Of a DNA stretch of 6,047 bases, positions 1 to 5,563 are shown piece after piece. The notes below the pieces were generated by a model. The model worked only from the letters and a program-made list of their open reading frames with translations. It did no database searches and was not told the DNA's origin. Position numbers and translations under genes: made by a program. The stretch is from RH-AL1 sp964235705 (GTDB taxonomy: Bacteria > Pseudomonadota > Alphaproteobacteria > Rhizobiales > Beijerinckiaceae): NCBI GenBank assembly GCA_964235705.1, contig CAXSDP010000146.1, positions 1 to 6,047 on the forward strand, given 5' to 3'. Numbering within the stretch: position 1 is the stretch's first letter; every line of letters begins with the position of its first letter.

Positions 1-852
1 TACGGCGCCGCCTTCGCTGAGACCCGCCAAGCGGTGCTGCCCGGTGAGGTCGTGACGCTGGGCGCGGCGCGCGTCAGTTTCCACCCCGCCGGCCACGTGC
101 TCGGCTCCGCGCAGATCAAGATGGCGTTCCCGCGCCTCACCGTCGTGGTGTCCGGCGACTACAAGCGCGAGGTGGACCCGACCTGCGCGCCCTTCGAGGT
201 CGTGCCCTGCGACGTGTTCGTCACGGAGGCGACCTTCGGCCTGCCGGTGTTCCGCCACTCGCGCACCGAGGATGAGGTCGCCAAGTTGCTGGCCTCGCGC
301 GACCTGTTCCCCGAGCGCGCGCACCTGGTGGGCGCCTACAGCCTCGGCAAGGCGCAGCGGGTGATGGCGCTGCTGCGGCAGGCCGGCTACGAGCGGCCGA
401 TCTACATCCACGGCGCGGTGGAGAAGCTCACCACCTTCTACCAGGAGCGCGGCATCCCCTTGGGCGAGGTCCGCAAGGTCGTCGCCAAGGACCGCCCCAA
501 GCTCGGTGGCGAGATCGTGATCTGCCCGCCCTCCGCGCTGCAGGACCTGTGGGCCCGCAAGTTCCCCGACCCCGTCGTGTGCTTCGCGTCGGGCTGGATG
601 CGGGTGCGCGCCCGCGCCCGGCAGAAGGGCATCGAGCTGCCGCTGGTGGTGTCCGACCACGCCGACTGGGAGGCGCTGTGCACCACGGTCGCCGAGACCG
701 GCTGCTCCAAGCTGCTCGTCACCCACGGCGAGGCGGACGCGCTGGTGTACTGGGCGCGCAGCCAGGGGATCGAGGCGGAACCGCTCCACATCCTCGGCTA
801 CGGGGACGAGGACGACGAGCCGGCCACCACGCCGGCGGAGGAGGCGGCGTAA
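1..852 (+). CDS. Ligase-associated DNA exonuclease (MBL/beta-CASP fold), 5'-truncated by window edge
   Basis: The frame is open from base 1, so the true start lies upstream; 283 residues are visible. A GTG at base 34 is unlikely to be the start, because family similarity continues upstream of it. Visible motifs (in-window residue numbers) are HPAGHVLGS at 28-36, SGDYK at 51-55, EATFG at 76-80, YSLGKAQR near 115, FASGWM near 195 and SDHADW at 218-223. These are hallmarks of the metallo-beta-lactamase/beta-CASP proteins related to mRNA 3'-end-processing exonucleases that are annotated as ligase-associated DNA exonuclease. The family is a metal-dependent nuclease linked to an ATP-dependent DNA ligase and an Lhr-like helicase in DNA repair. 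The N-terminal HxHxDH metal motif must lie outside the window. The protein ends in an acidic, low-complexity tail (GDEDDEPATTPAEEAA). No ligase gene follows; the next gene converges. A partial second copy of this 3' end lies at 2739-2795. Confidence 0.9.
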   Translation, partial: YGAAFAETRQAVLPGEVVTLGAARVSFHPAGHVLGSAQIKMAFPRLTVVVSGDYKREVDPTCAPFEVVPCDVFVTEATFGLPVFRHSRTEDEVAKLLASRDLFPERAHLVGAYSLGKAQRVMALLRQAGYERPIYIHGAVEKLTTFYQERGIPLGEVRKVVAKDRPKLGGEIVICPPSALQDLWARKFPDPVVCFASGWMRVRARARQKGIELPLVVSDHADWEALCTTVAETGCSKLLVTHGEADALVYWARSQGIEAEPLHILGYGDEDDEPATTPAEEAA

Positions 853-895
853 ACCCTCCACGCGATCCGTTCGCGGGCCTGGGCCTCGTCGACAT

Positions 896-914
896 CGTGG
901 CGTCTCACGCCACG
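896..914. terminator. Hairpin between convergent genes, possible bidirectional terminator
   Basis: A perfect 8-bp inverted repeat, CGTGGCGT/ACGCCACG, encloses a three-base loop (904-906). It lies just downstream of the exonuclease stop and overlaps the last codons and stop (905-907) of the converging AraC gene. Neither side has a run of T, so it is not a classical intrinsic terminator. Its position between two convergent stop codons is the main support for a termination or mRNA-end role. Confidence 0.4.
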
Positions 915-1795
915 GCTGTCCCCAGGGAGGCGACGTCACGCCGGGGAGGCGTCCCGAACATGCGGGAATAATCCCGGCTGAAGTGCGAGGCGCTCTCGTA
1001 ACCGACCGCCCGCGCGGCCGTTTCGGCGTTCGCCGCCCCCGACGCCATCAGCCGACGCGCCTCCAGCAGACGAAGCTGTTTCTGGTATTGGAGGGGCGTC
1101 ATGGCAGTCAGCGCCTTGAACCGCCGGTGAAAGGCCGACGGGCTGAGGCGCGCGAGCGCGGCGAGCTCGTCGATGGTGACCGCTTCGGCGAACCGGCCCC
1201 GCAGCCTGTGGATGGCGCTGACGATGCGCGGGGCGTGACCGGTCGCCAGGGTGATCCGGGCGATGTCGCCGCCATTCCGGCCGGTCAGCAGCCAGTAGCA
1301 GATCTCGCGCATGATCATGGGGGCGACGGTCGGGATCGCCACCGGCCTTTCGAGCAAGCGGGCCATCCTCAGCGCGCAGTCGGCGACCGGCCCATCGAAG
1401 TCCGTGACCCGCACGCCGCCGCCGACGTCGTGGCCGAGCACCGGAGGGTCGGCCAGCCCTTCCATCACCTCGCGCATCACGCCGAGATCGAACTCGATGA
1501 CGAGGCCGAGGTAAGGCTTGGCGGGCGTGGCTTCGGTGATGCTGCCGAGCGCCGGCATCTCGATGCTGACCACCAGCGCCTGCCCGGCCCGGTACGCGAA
1601 GCGCTTGTCCCCGAACGCCGTCCACTTGGCGCCCTGCACGACGACGCACAGCGCCGGCTTGATGATCATGTGGTCGGGGCGCTTCTCCCGATCCGATCGA
1701 AAAAGGGTCAACCCATCAATCTCGGTCGCGAACGGACCCTGTCCGTCCCTCCCGGCGGTGTGGCGGGTGACGATGTCAACGAGTTCGCCCTGCAT
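905..1795 (-). CDS. AraC-family transcriptional regulator
   Basis: This encodes a 296-residue cytoplasmic DNA-binding regulator. Residues about 20-150 form an AraC N-terminal sensor domain (signature stretch KPALCVVVQGAKWTAFGD, then GQALVVSIEMP). Residues about 190-290 form the C-terminal AraC DNA-binding domain with two helix-turn-helix motifs: TIDELAALARLSPSAFHRRF (207-226), then a second around AETAARAVGYESASHFSRDY (257-276) ending in the typical FGTPPR. The ATG start is backed by a purine-rich ribosome-binding site, AAGGA, six bases upstream. The gene is divergent from the SDR gene at 1934, the usual arrangement for an AraC activator and its target. The sensor type resembles regulators placed next to reductase genes, such as YqhC, which respond to aldehydes or other small electrophiles. 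The actual ligand cannot be read from sequence. The gene overlaps nothing real; long open frames on the other strand are GC-rich shadows. Confidence 0.92.
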   Translation of the reverse strand: MQGELVDIVTRHTAGRDGQGPFATEIDGLTLFRSDREKRPDHMIIKPALCVVVQGAKWTAFGDKRFAYRAGQALVVSIEMPALGSITEATPAKPYLGLVIEFDLGVMREVMEGLADPPVLGHDVGGGVRVTDFDGPVADCALRMARLLERPVAIPTVAPMIMREICYWLLTGRNGGDIARITLATGHAPRIVSAIHRLRGRFAEAVTIDELAALARLSPSAFHRRFKALTAMTPLQYQKQLRLLEARRLMASGAANAETAARAVGYESASHFSRDYSRMFGTPPRRDVASLGTAVA

Positions 1796-1801
1796 GATCC
1801 A

Positions 1802-1810
1802 TCCTTCCCC
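1802..1810 (-). promoter_or_regulatory. Ribosome-binding site of the AraC gene
   Basis: On the minus strand this reads GGGGAAGGA. Its AAGGA core sits six bases before the ATG at 1795, and it supports that start over internal ones. Confidence 0.6.
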
Positions 1811-1887
1811 TCACGGGCGGGGTAACGGCTGGAACAGGATCGGGCAAGAAATAGCGGGGTTCCGGCATTCACGCCGGGTCGCCGCCA

Positions 1888-1902
1888 CCGCTAGCCTAGC
1901 GG
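1888..1902. promoter_or_regulatory. Perfect 15-bp palindrome, candidate operator
   Basis: CCGCTAG-C-CTAGCGG is a perfect 7-bp inverted repeat around one central base, 31 bases before the SDR start. It contains CTAG twice, a tetranucleotide that is rare in many bacterial genomes. Placement in the AraC/SDR intergenic region suggests a binding site controlling the SDR gene or both genes. AraC proteins more often bind direct repeats, so a different, dimeric repressor is also possible. Confidence 0.5.
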
Positions 1903-1933
1903 GCATCAACCAGCGGAAAAGGCAAGATCGGCC

Positions 1934-2707
1934 ATGGACAACCATGATGGCGCAACCGCCAAGGTGGCGATCGTCACCGGCGGAAGCCGTGGATTGGGAC
2001 GCAACACGGTGCTCGCCCTCGCCGCGCGCGGCGTCGACACCATCCTCACCTACAACACCAACGCGGCGGAAGCGGACAAGGTCGTCGGGCTCGTGGCCGA
2101 GGCGGGCCGGAAGGCCGTCGCCTTGCAGCTCGACACCGGCGATGCCGGCACCTTCGATGCCTTCGCGGACCGTGTACGGCGAGCGCTCGGCGAGTGGGGC
2201 GCCGAGCGCTTCGACTACCTCGTCAACAACGCCGGCACGTCCCACAACAAGGGCTTCGCGCAGACCACGGAGGCGGAGCTGGACGCCCTCTACGCCGTCC
2301 ACTTCAAGGGCGTGTTCTTCCTGACGCAGAAGCTCCTGCCGCTCATCAACGACGGCGGACGGATCGTGAACCTGTCGAGCGGCCTCGCCCGGGTCGCCAT
2401 GCCGAACCGCGCCGCCTACGGCTCGATCAAGGGCGCGGTCGAGGTGCTGACCCGGTACATGGCCAAGGAACTGGGGCCGCGCGGGATCGCCGTCAACGTC
2501 GTCGCCCCCGGCGCCATCGCCACCGATTTCAGCGGCGGGGTGGTGCGCGACAACCCCGAGGTGAACAAGGCCATCGCCGGGATGACGGCGCTCGGCCGGG
2601 CCGGCCTACCCGACGATGTCGGTCCGATGATCGCCTCGTTGCTGTCGGAAGAGAACCGCTGGGTCAACGCCCAGCGGATCGAGGTTTCGGGCGGGATGGC
2701 GATCTAG
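1934..2707 (+). CDS. SDR-family NAD(P)-dependent oxidoreductase
   Basis: This is a 257-residue classical short-chain dehydrogenase/reductase with a single Rossmann domain, of the usual length and cytoplasmic. Visible motifs are the cofactor-binding TGGSRGLG at 15-22, NNAG at 98-101, catalytic Ser149, and YGSIK at 162-166 giving the Tyr162/Lys166 pair. PGAIATDF (around 193-200) and the terminal VSGGMAI match FabG-like members. No acidic residue closes the second strand (TYNTNAAEA), and Arg19 is present, which favours NADPH over NADH (inference). The position of the tetrad Asn is His123 (VHFKGVF). The substrate is unknown; likely reactions are reduction of a ketone or aldehyde. The gene is divergent from the AraC regulator, its probable controller. 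The ATG at 1934 is the only sensible start, although its ribosome-binding site is weak. It could be annotated as 3-oxoacyl-ACP reductase, but an accessory role is more likely than fatty acid synthesis. Confidence 0.9.
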   Translation: MDNHDGATAKVAIVTGGSRGLGRNTVLALAARGVDTILTYNTNAAEADKVVGLVAEAGRKAVALQLDTGDAGTFDAFADRVRRALGEWGAERFDYLVNNAGTSHNKGFAQTTEAELDALYAVHFKGVFFLTQKLLPLINDGGRIVNLSSGLARVAMPNRAAYGSIKGAVEVLTRYMAKELGPRGIAVNVVAPGAIATDFSGGVVRDNPEVNKAIAGMTALGRAGLPDDVGPMIASLLSEENRWVNAQRIEVSGGMAI

Positions 2708-2738
2708 GCCCCTCCCCAGCGCCGCGACCCCGCGTCGG

Positions 2739-2795
2739 CACATCCTCGGCTACGGGGACGACGAGCCGGTCGCCCCAGTGGAGGCGGTGGCCCGA
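2739..2795 (+). pseudogene. Remnant copy of the exonuclease gene 3' end
   Basis: The 23 bases 2739-2761 are identical to 787-809, the end of the exonuclease gene. Similarity continues through GACGAGCCGG if a 6-bp gap is allowed. In the same frame it reads HILGYGDDEPVAPVEAVA, against HILGYGDEDDEPATTPAEEAA in the intact gene. Where a stop would be expected there is CGA (2793-2795), possibly a mutated TGA. The left edge is abrupt: nothing upstream of 2739 matches the gene. It looks like the tail of a second allele left behind when the AraC/SDR pair was inserted. Confidence 0.7.
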
Positions 2796-2839
2796 GCGCC
2801 GGGCGATCGGGTGGGGGCCCTAGCTCAACGTTCCAGTAA

Positions 2840-2954
2840 CCTCATGGTGAGGAGGCCTGAAAGGCCGTCTCGAACCACGAGGTGGTCCCGCCATCGCGCG
2901 TCCTGGAGCCCTCGTGGTTCGCCACGCCTCCTGCGGAGGCTCCTCACCATGAGG
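2840..2954. repeat. Cloverleaf-like palindromic repeat element (REP/BIME-like)
   Basis: This is a nested, highly ordered palindrome. The outer stem is a perfect 14 bp (2840-2853 with 2941-2954; arm CCTCATGGTGAGGA). Inside it are a left hairpin GGCCT-gaa-AGGCC (2854-2866), a perfect 12-bp central stem (2871-2882 with 2910-2921; arm CGAACCACGAGG) with a 27-base loop, and a right hairpin GCCTCC-tgc-GGAGGC (2926-2940). Together they can fold as a four-way cloverleaf. The layout resembles dispersed palindromic repeats common between genes in Rhizobiales genomes such as Methylobacterium and Bradyrhizobium, whose outer arms I recall as CCTCATCCTGAGG (from memory). It sits between two convergent genes and could end transcription from both sides. 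It encodes nothing. Confidence 0.75.
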
Positions 2955-2962
2955 GGTCTTGG

Positions 2963-2976
2963 GCACGTCATCGTGC
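2963..2976. repeat. Small hairpin downstream of the OsmC gene
   Basis: GCACG-tcat-CGTGC is a perfect 5-bp stem, 30 bases past the OsmC stop on the minus strand. There is no T-run beside it. It may help end the dehydrogenase/OsmC transcript together with the larger repeat, but the stem is short. Confidence 0.3.
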
Positions 2977-3005
2977 GAGGCCCGCCGCCTGATCGTGTCC
3001 AGGCC

Positions 3006-3494
3006 TTAAGTGCCCGGTCGCGCCTCCGCGTAGCTCGCCTCGACGGTGACCGGGAAGTTCACCGACCGCGCGATGAAGCAGTACCGATGCACCTCGCCGT
3101 GCAGCGCGTCAGCCTTCGCCAGGTCCGCCCCGCGCTCCAAGGTGATCGTCGGCCGCAGCACCGCCCGCAGGAAGCGGCCGGCGCCGCCCGGCCCGACCTC
3201 GCCCACGCCGACGGCCAAGTCCTCGTAGCCCCGCACCACGATCCCGGCGTTGCTCGCCAAGTGCAGGAACCAGAGCATGTGGCAGCCGGACAGGCTCGCC
3301 AGCAGCAGGTCCTCCGGGTTGGGCTTGCCCGGGTCGCCGCCGAGCAGGGGGTCGTTCGAGCACTCGATCACCGGCTTGCCCGGCGTCGCGAGCCGCCACG
3401 TGCGGTCATAGCCGCCGTAGCGCCGCGTCCCCTCGCCGCGATCCCCCGTCCACACGATCCGCGTGGTGTAATCGTGCGTCCGGGCCGCGCTCAC
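3006..3494 (-). CDS. OsmC-family protein (peroxiredoxin-like)
   Basis: This encodes 162 residues, slightly longer than typical OsmC/Ohr proteins (about 140). OsmC-family proteins are cytoplasmic homodimers that reduce organic or inorganic hydroperoxides with a pair of cysteines. Both are visible: Cys71 in LASLSGCHMLWFLH and Cys139 in EVHRYCFIARSVNFPV, the two family signatures. The preceding NPEDLLLAS (59-67) supplies the conserved acidic residue near the active site. A third cysteine, Cys45, is not part of the usual pair. The start is GTG, overlapping the stop of the upstream dehydrogenase in a four-base GTGA. There is no good ribosome-binding site of its own, so translation is probably coupled to the upstream gene. 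The peroxide substrate, and whether this is an Ohr-like or OsmC-like subtype, cannot be decided from sequence; the CHMLWFLH form is nearer the general OsmC group. Confidence 0.9.
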   Translation of the reverse strand: MSAARTHDYTTRIVWTGDRGEGTRRYGGYDRTWRLATPGKPVIECSNDPLLGGDPGKPNPEDLLLASLSGCHMLWFLHLASNAGIVVRGYEDLAVGVGEVGPGGAGRFLRAVLRPTITLERGADLAKADALHGEVHRYCFIARSVNFPVTVEASYAEARPGT

Positions 3495-4567
3495 TCGAGA
3501 GCCGCCGCCACCGCCCTGCCGCAGGCCTCCGTCGACGCCCGCCCGCCGAGGTCGCGGGTGCGCGAGGCCTCATCCGCCAGCACCCGCTCGATGGCCTTCA
3601 CCACCGCGTCCGCCGCCTCGTCCTCGCCGAGATGCTCCAGCATCATCGCGCCGGCCCAGATCTGGCCGATCGGGTTGGCGATGCCCTTCCCCGCGATGTC
3701 GGGCGCCGAGCCGTGCACCGGCTCGAACAAGGAGGGGTAGCGCCGCTCGGGGTCGATGTTGCCGGCCGGAGCGATGCCGATCGTGCCGGTGCAGGCCGGC
3801 CCCAGGTCCGACAGGATGTCGCCGAACAGGTTCGAGCCCACCACCACGTCGAAGCGGTCCGGGTTCAGCACGAAATGCGCGGTCAGGATGTCGATGTGGT
3901 ACTTGTCCCAGCGCACGTCGGGGTACTCTTTCGCCATCGCGACCACCCGCTCGTCCCAGTACGGCATGGAGATGGAGATGCCGTTGGACTTGGTGGCGGA
4001 CGTGAGGTGCTTCTTCGGCCGGCTGCGCGCCAGCTCGAAGGCGTGGCGCAGCACCCGGTCGACGCCGTGGCGCGTCATCACCGTTTCCTGCACCACGAAC
4101 TCGCGGTCGGTGCCCTCGAACATCCGCCCGCCCACGGCCGAATACTCGCCCTCCGTGTTCTCGCGCACCACCACGAAGTCGATGTCGCCTGGCTCGCGCC
4201 CGGCGAGCGGCGAGCGCACGCCCGGCATCAGCTTGACCGGGCGCAGGTTGACGTACTGGTCGAACTCGCGGCGGAACTTCACCAGCGAGCCCCACAGCGA
4301 GACGTGGTCCGGCACCGTGTCGGGCCAGCCGACCGCGCCGAAGAAGATGGCGTCGTGGCCGCCGATCCTTTCCTTCCAATCGTCCGGCATCATGGTGCCG
4401 TGGCGGGTGTAATAATCGCAGGAGGCGAAGTCGAAATCGTCGAGCGCGAGCTTGAAGCCGTACTTGTCGGCGGCGGCGCGCAGCACGCGGCACCCTTCCG
4501 GCATCACCTCCGTGCCGATGCCGTCGCCGGGGATCGCGGCGATTCGGTAGGTGCGGTTGGTCGACAT
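3491..4567 (-). CDS. ttuC: Tartrate dehydrogenase / D-malate dehydrogenase (decarboxylating)
   Basis: A 358-residue member of the isocitrate/isopropylmalate dehydrogenase family, very like the tartrate dehydrogenase (TtuC) and E. coli D-malate dehydrogenase (DmlA) group. Known enzymes oxidise L-(+)-tartrate, decarboxylate meso-tartrate to glycerate, or convert D-malate to pyruvate and CO2, using NAD+, Mn2+ and K+. Visible: IPGDGIG (12-18), the subgroup stretch FFGAVGWPDTVPDHVSLWGS (75-94), substrate arginines around 99, 109 and 135 (FRREFDQYVNLRP, RENTEGEYS), Tyr142, Lys193 in ATKSNG, metal-binding Asp226, Asp250 and Asp254 (SNLFGDILSDLGPA), and EPVHGSAPDIAGKGIANP (282-299) at the cofactor site. 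I chose the ATG at 4567 rather than 4591: it has GGAG six bases upstream and gives an N-terminus of family length, whereas 4591 adds eight atypical residues (MKLGPEPA). It is the first gene of an operon with OsmC. Which substrate is physiological is uncertain. Confidence 0.9.
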   Translation of the reverse strand: MSTNRTYRIAAIPGDGIGTEVMPEGCRVLRAAADKYGFKLALDDFDFASCDYYTRHGTMMPDDWKERIGGHDAIFFGAVGWPDTVPDHVSLWGSLVKFRREFDQYVNLRPVKLMPGVRSPLAGREPGDIDFVVVRENTEGEYSAVGGRMFEGTDREFVVQETVMTRHGVDRVLRHAFELARSRPKKHLTSATKSNGISISMPYWDERVVAMAKEYPDVRWDKYHIDILTAHFVLNPDRFDVVVGSNLFGDILSDLGPACTGTIGIAPAGNIDPERRYPSLFEPVHGSAPDIAGKGIANPIGQIWAGAMMLEHLGEDEAADAVVKAIERVLADEASRTRDLGGRASTEACGRAVAAALE

Positions 4568-4573
4568 GGCGGG

Positions 4574-4577
4574 CTCC
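4574..4577 (-). promoter_or_regulatory. Ribosome-binding site deciding the dehydrogenase start
   Basis: GGAG on the minus strand lies six bases before the ATG at 4567. It would fall inside the coding sequence if the upstream ATG at 4591 were used, so it supports the shorter protein. Confidence 0.55.
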
Positions 4578-4639
4578 GGTCCTAGTTTCATTCGATCGAC
4601 CTAGGGCGGCGCCGGCGCGACGCAACGGCGGCCCGGCGA

Positions 4640-4646
4640 AAGGAGG
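4640..4646 (+). promoter_or_regulatory. Strong Shine-Dalgarno of the hydrolase gene
   Basis: AAGGAGG lies five bases before the ATG at 4652. It is a near-perfect ribosome-binding site, fixes that start, and suggests efficient translation. It is the strongest such site in the window. Confidence 0.85.
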
Positions 4647-4651
4647 AACGC

Positions 4652-5563
4652 ATGGCGACGAACGCGATCGGCCCGGCCCCGCTGATGCCGGCGGGCTTCA
4701 CCCTGCACGACGTATCGGTCCCCGGCGGCCTCACCATCCGGGCGGCGGTGGGCGGGAGCGGGCCGCCGCTGCTGCTGCTGCACGGCCACCCGCAAACCCA
4801 CGTCACTTGGCGCAAGGTGGCGCCCCGCTTGGCCGAGCGCTTCAGCGTGGTCGCCGCCGACCTGCGCGGCTACGGCGACAGCGCCAAGCCGGACGGGGGC
4901 GAGGGCCACGCCGCCTATTCCAAGCGCGCCATGGCGGCGGACCAGGTCGCGGTGATGGAGGCGCTCGGCCACCGCCGCTTCGCGCTGGTCGGCCACGACC
5001 GGGGCGGCCGCGTCGCCCACCGCCTCGCGCTCGACCATCCGGATCGCGTCTCGCGCCTCGCCGTGTTCGACATCGCGCCCACCGCCACCATGTACGCGCG
5101 CACCGACAAGGCCTTCGCGACCCGCTACTTCTGGTGGTTCTTCCTGATCCAGCCGGCGCCGCTGCCGGAGCGCCTGATCGGCGCCGACCCCGAATATTTC
5201 CTTTGCACCCACGTCGAGGGGCAGAGCCGCACGCCGGGCGCGACCGAGCCGGCCGCCTTCGCCGAGTACCTGCGCTGCTACACGCCGGCCGCCGTCCACG
5301 CGATCTGCGAGGACTACCGCGCCGCCGCCACCATCGACCTCCAGCACGACGCCGCCGACGCGGACGCGCGGGTGCGCGTGCCGCTGCTGGCGCTGTGGGG
5401 GGCGAAGGGCACGGTCGGCGCGCTCTACGACGTGCTCGCCACCTGGCGCGAGAAGGCGTCCGACGTCACCGGCCACGCGCTCGATTGCGGCCACACGCTG
5501 CAGGAGGAGCGGCCGGATGCCGTGCTGGACGCCCTGCTGCCGTTCCTGGCGGCGGGCGGATAG
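4652..5563 (+). CDS. Alpha/beta hydrolase, fluoroacetate/haloacetate dehalogenase-like
   Basis: This is a 303-residue alpha/beta-hydrolase without a signal peptide. It closely follows the haloacetate/fluoroacetate dehalogenase layout: oxyanion segment HGHPQTH (44-50), DLRGYGDS (70-77), nucleophile elbow GHDRGGR with Asp116 (114-120), acid Asp140 in VFDIAPT, cap segment FFLIQPAPLPERLIGADPEYF (163-183), CEDYRAAA (219-226) and catalytic His281 in CGHTLQEE. Compared, from memory, with the Rhodopseudomonas palustris enzyme RPA1163, the triad (Asp110/Asp134/His280), carboxylate-binding Arg111/Arg114 and halide-binding Trp156/Tyr219 are matched by Asp116/Asp140/His281, Arg117/Arg120 and Trp162/Tyr222. 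The halide-pocket His155 is replaced by Trp161. Such enzymes hydrolyse haloacetate to glycolate and halide through an aspartyl ester. An epoxide hydrolase or another esterase-like activity is a less likely alternative. The gene is transcribed alone, divergently from the dehydrogenase operon. Confidence 0.85.
   Translation: MATNAIGPAPLMPAGFTLHDVSVPGGLTIRAAVGGSGPPLLLLHGHPQTHVTWRKVAPRLAERFSVVAADLRGYGDSAKPDGGEGHAAYSKRAMAADQVAVMEALGHRRFALVGHDRGGRVAHRLALDHPDRVSRLAVFDIAPTATMYARTDKAFATRYFWWFFLIQPAPLPERLIGADPEYFLCTHVEGQSRTPGATEPAAFAEYLRCYTPAAVHAICEDYRAAATIDLQHDAADADARVRVPLLALWGAKGTVGALYDVLATWREKASDVTGHALDCGHTLQEERPDAVLDALLPFLAAGG

Larger units (their letters stand above)
1796..1933. promoter_or_regulatory. 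Divergent control region between AraC and SDR genes
   Basis: This 138-bp stretch must hold the promoters of both the AraC regulator (leftward) and the SDR gene (rightward). It is less GC-rich than the flanking genes and includes AAGAAATAG near 1847. I could not identify convincing -35/-10 pairs in either direction. It contains the perfect palindrome at 1888-1902 and a weaker inverted repeat, CCGGC/GCCGG, at 1862-1866 and 1873-1877. The SDR start at 1934 has only a weak AAAAGG (1917-1922), 11 bases upstream. Confidence 0.6.
2708..3005. other. Intergenic region between convergent SDR and OsmC genes
   Basis: Of these 298 bases, 2708-2738 hold nothing recognisable. They are followed by the exonuclease-tail remnant, a short stretch without signals (2796-2839), the cloverleaf repeat, and the small hairpin. 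The long plus-strand open frame running through here into the OsmC and dehydrogenase genes is an antisense shadow. No promoter is expected, since both flanking genes end here. Confidence 0.6.
4568..4651. promoter_or_regulatory. Divergent control region, dehydrogenase/hydrolase
   Basis: These 84 bases must serve both the leftward dehydrogenase/OsmC operon and the rightward hydrolase. They contain an inverted pair CCTAG (4581-4585) and CTAGG (4601-4605), an 8-bp palindrome TCGATCGA (4592-4599) between them, and a GC palindrome GCGCCGGCGC (4609-4618). No clear -35/-10 boxes are visible. The CCTAG pair around TCGATCGA is the best candidate for a regulator site, but no regulator gene adjoins it. 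Confidence 0.45.

Noticed and set aside
549..971. Plus-strand open frame of 140 codons over the exonuclease 3' end
   Set aside because: It is an out-of-frame shadow of the exonuclease gene: Arg/Gly/Ala-rich, no family motifs.
983..1825. Plus-strand open frame of 280 codons antisense to the AraC gene
   Set aside because: The mirror frame of a GC-rich gene; Arg/His/Pro-rich with no domain signature, while the minus strand has clear AraC motifs.
2778..3740. Plus-strand open frame of 320 codons spanning the repeat, OsmC and dehydrogenase
   Set aside because: It runs through a palindromic repeat and antisense to two well-supported genes; low-complexity protein.
3632..4585. Plus-strand open frame of 317 codons antisense to the dehydrogenase
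   Set aside because: Antisense shadow rich in His/Arg/Val; the opposite strand carries the complete dehydrogenase signature.
4568..4591. Upstream ATG (4591) as start of the dehydrogenase
   Set aside because: It adds eight residues not seen in the family, and the better ribosome-binding site lies between the two ATGs.
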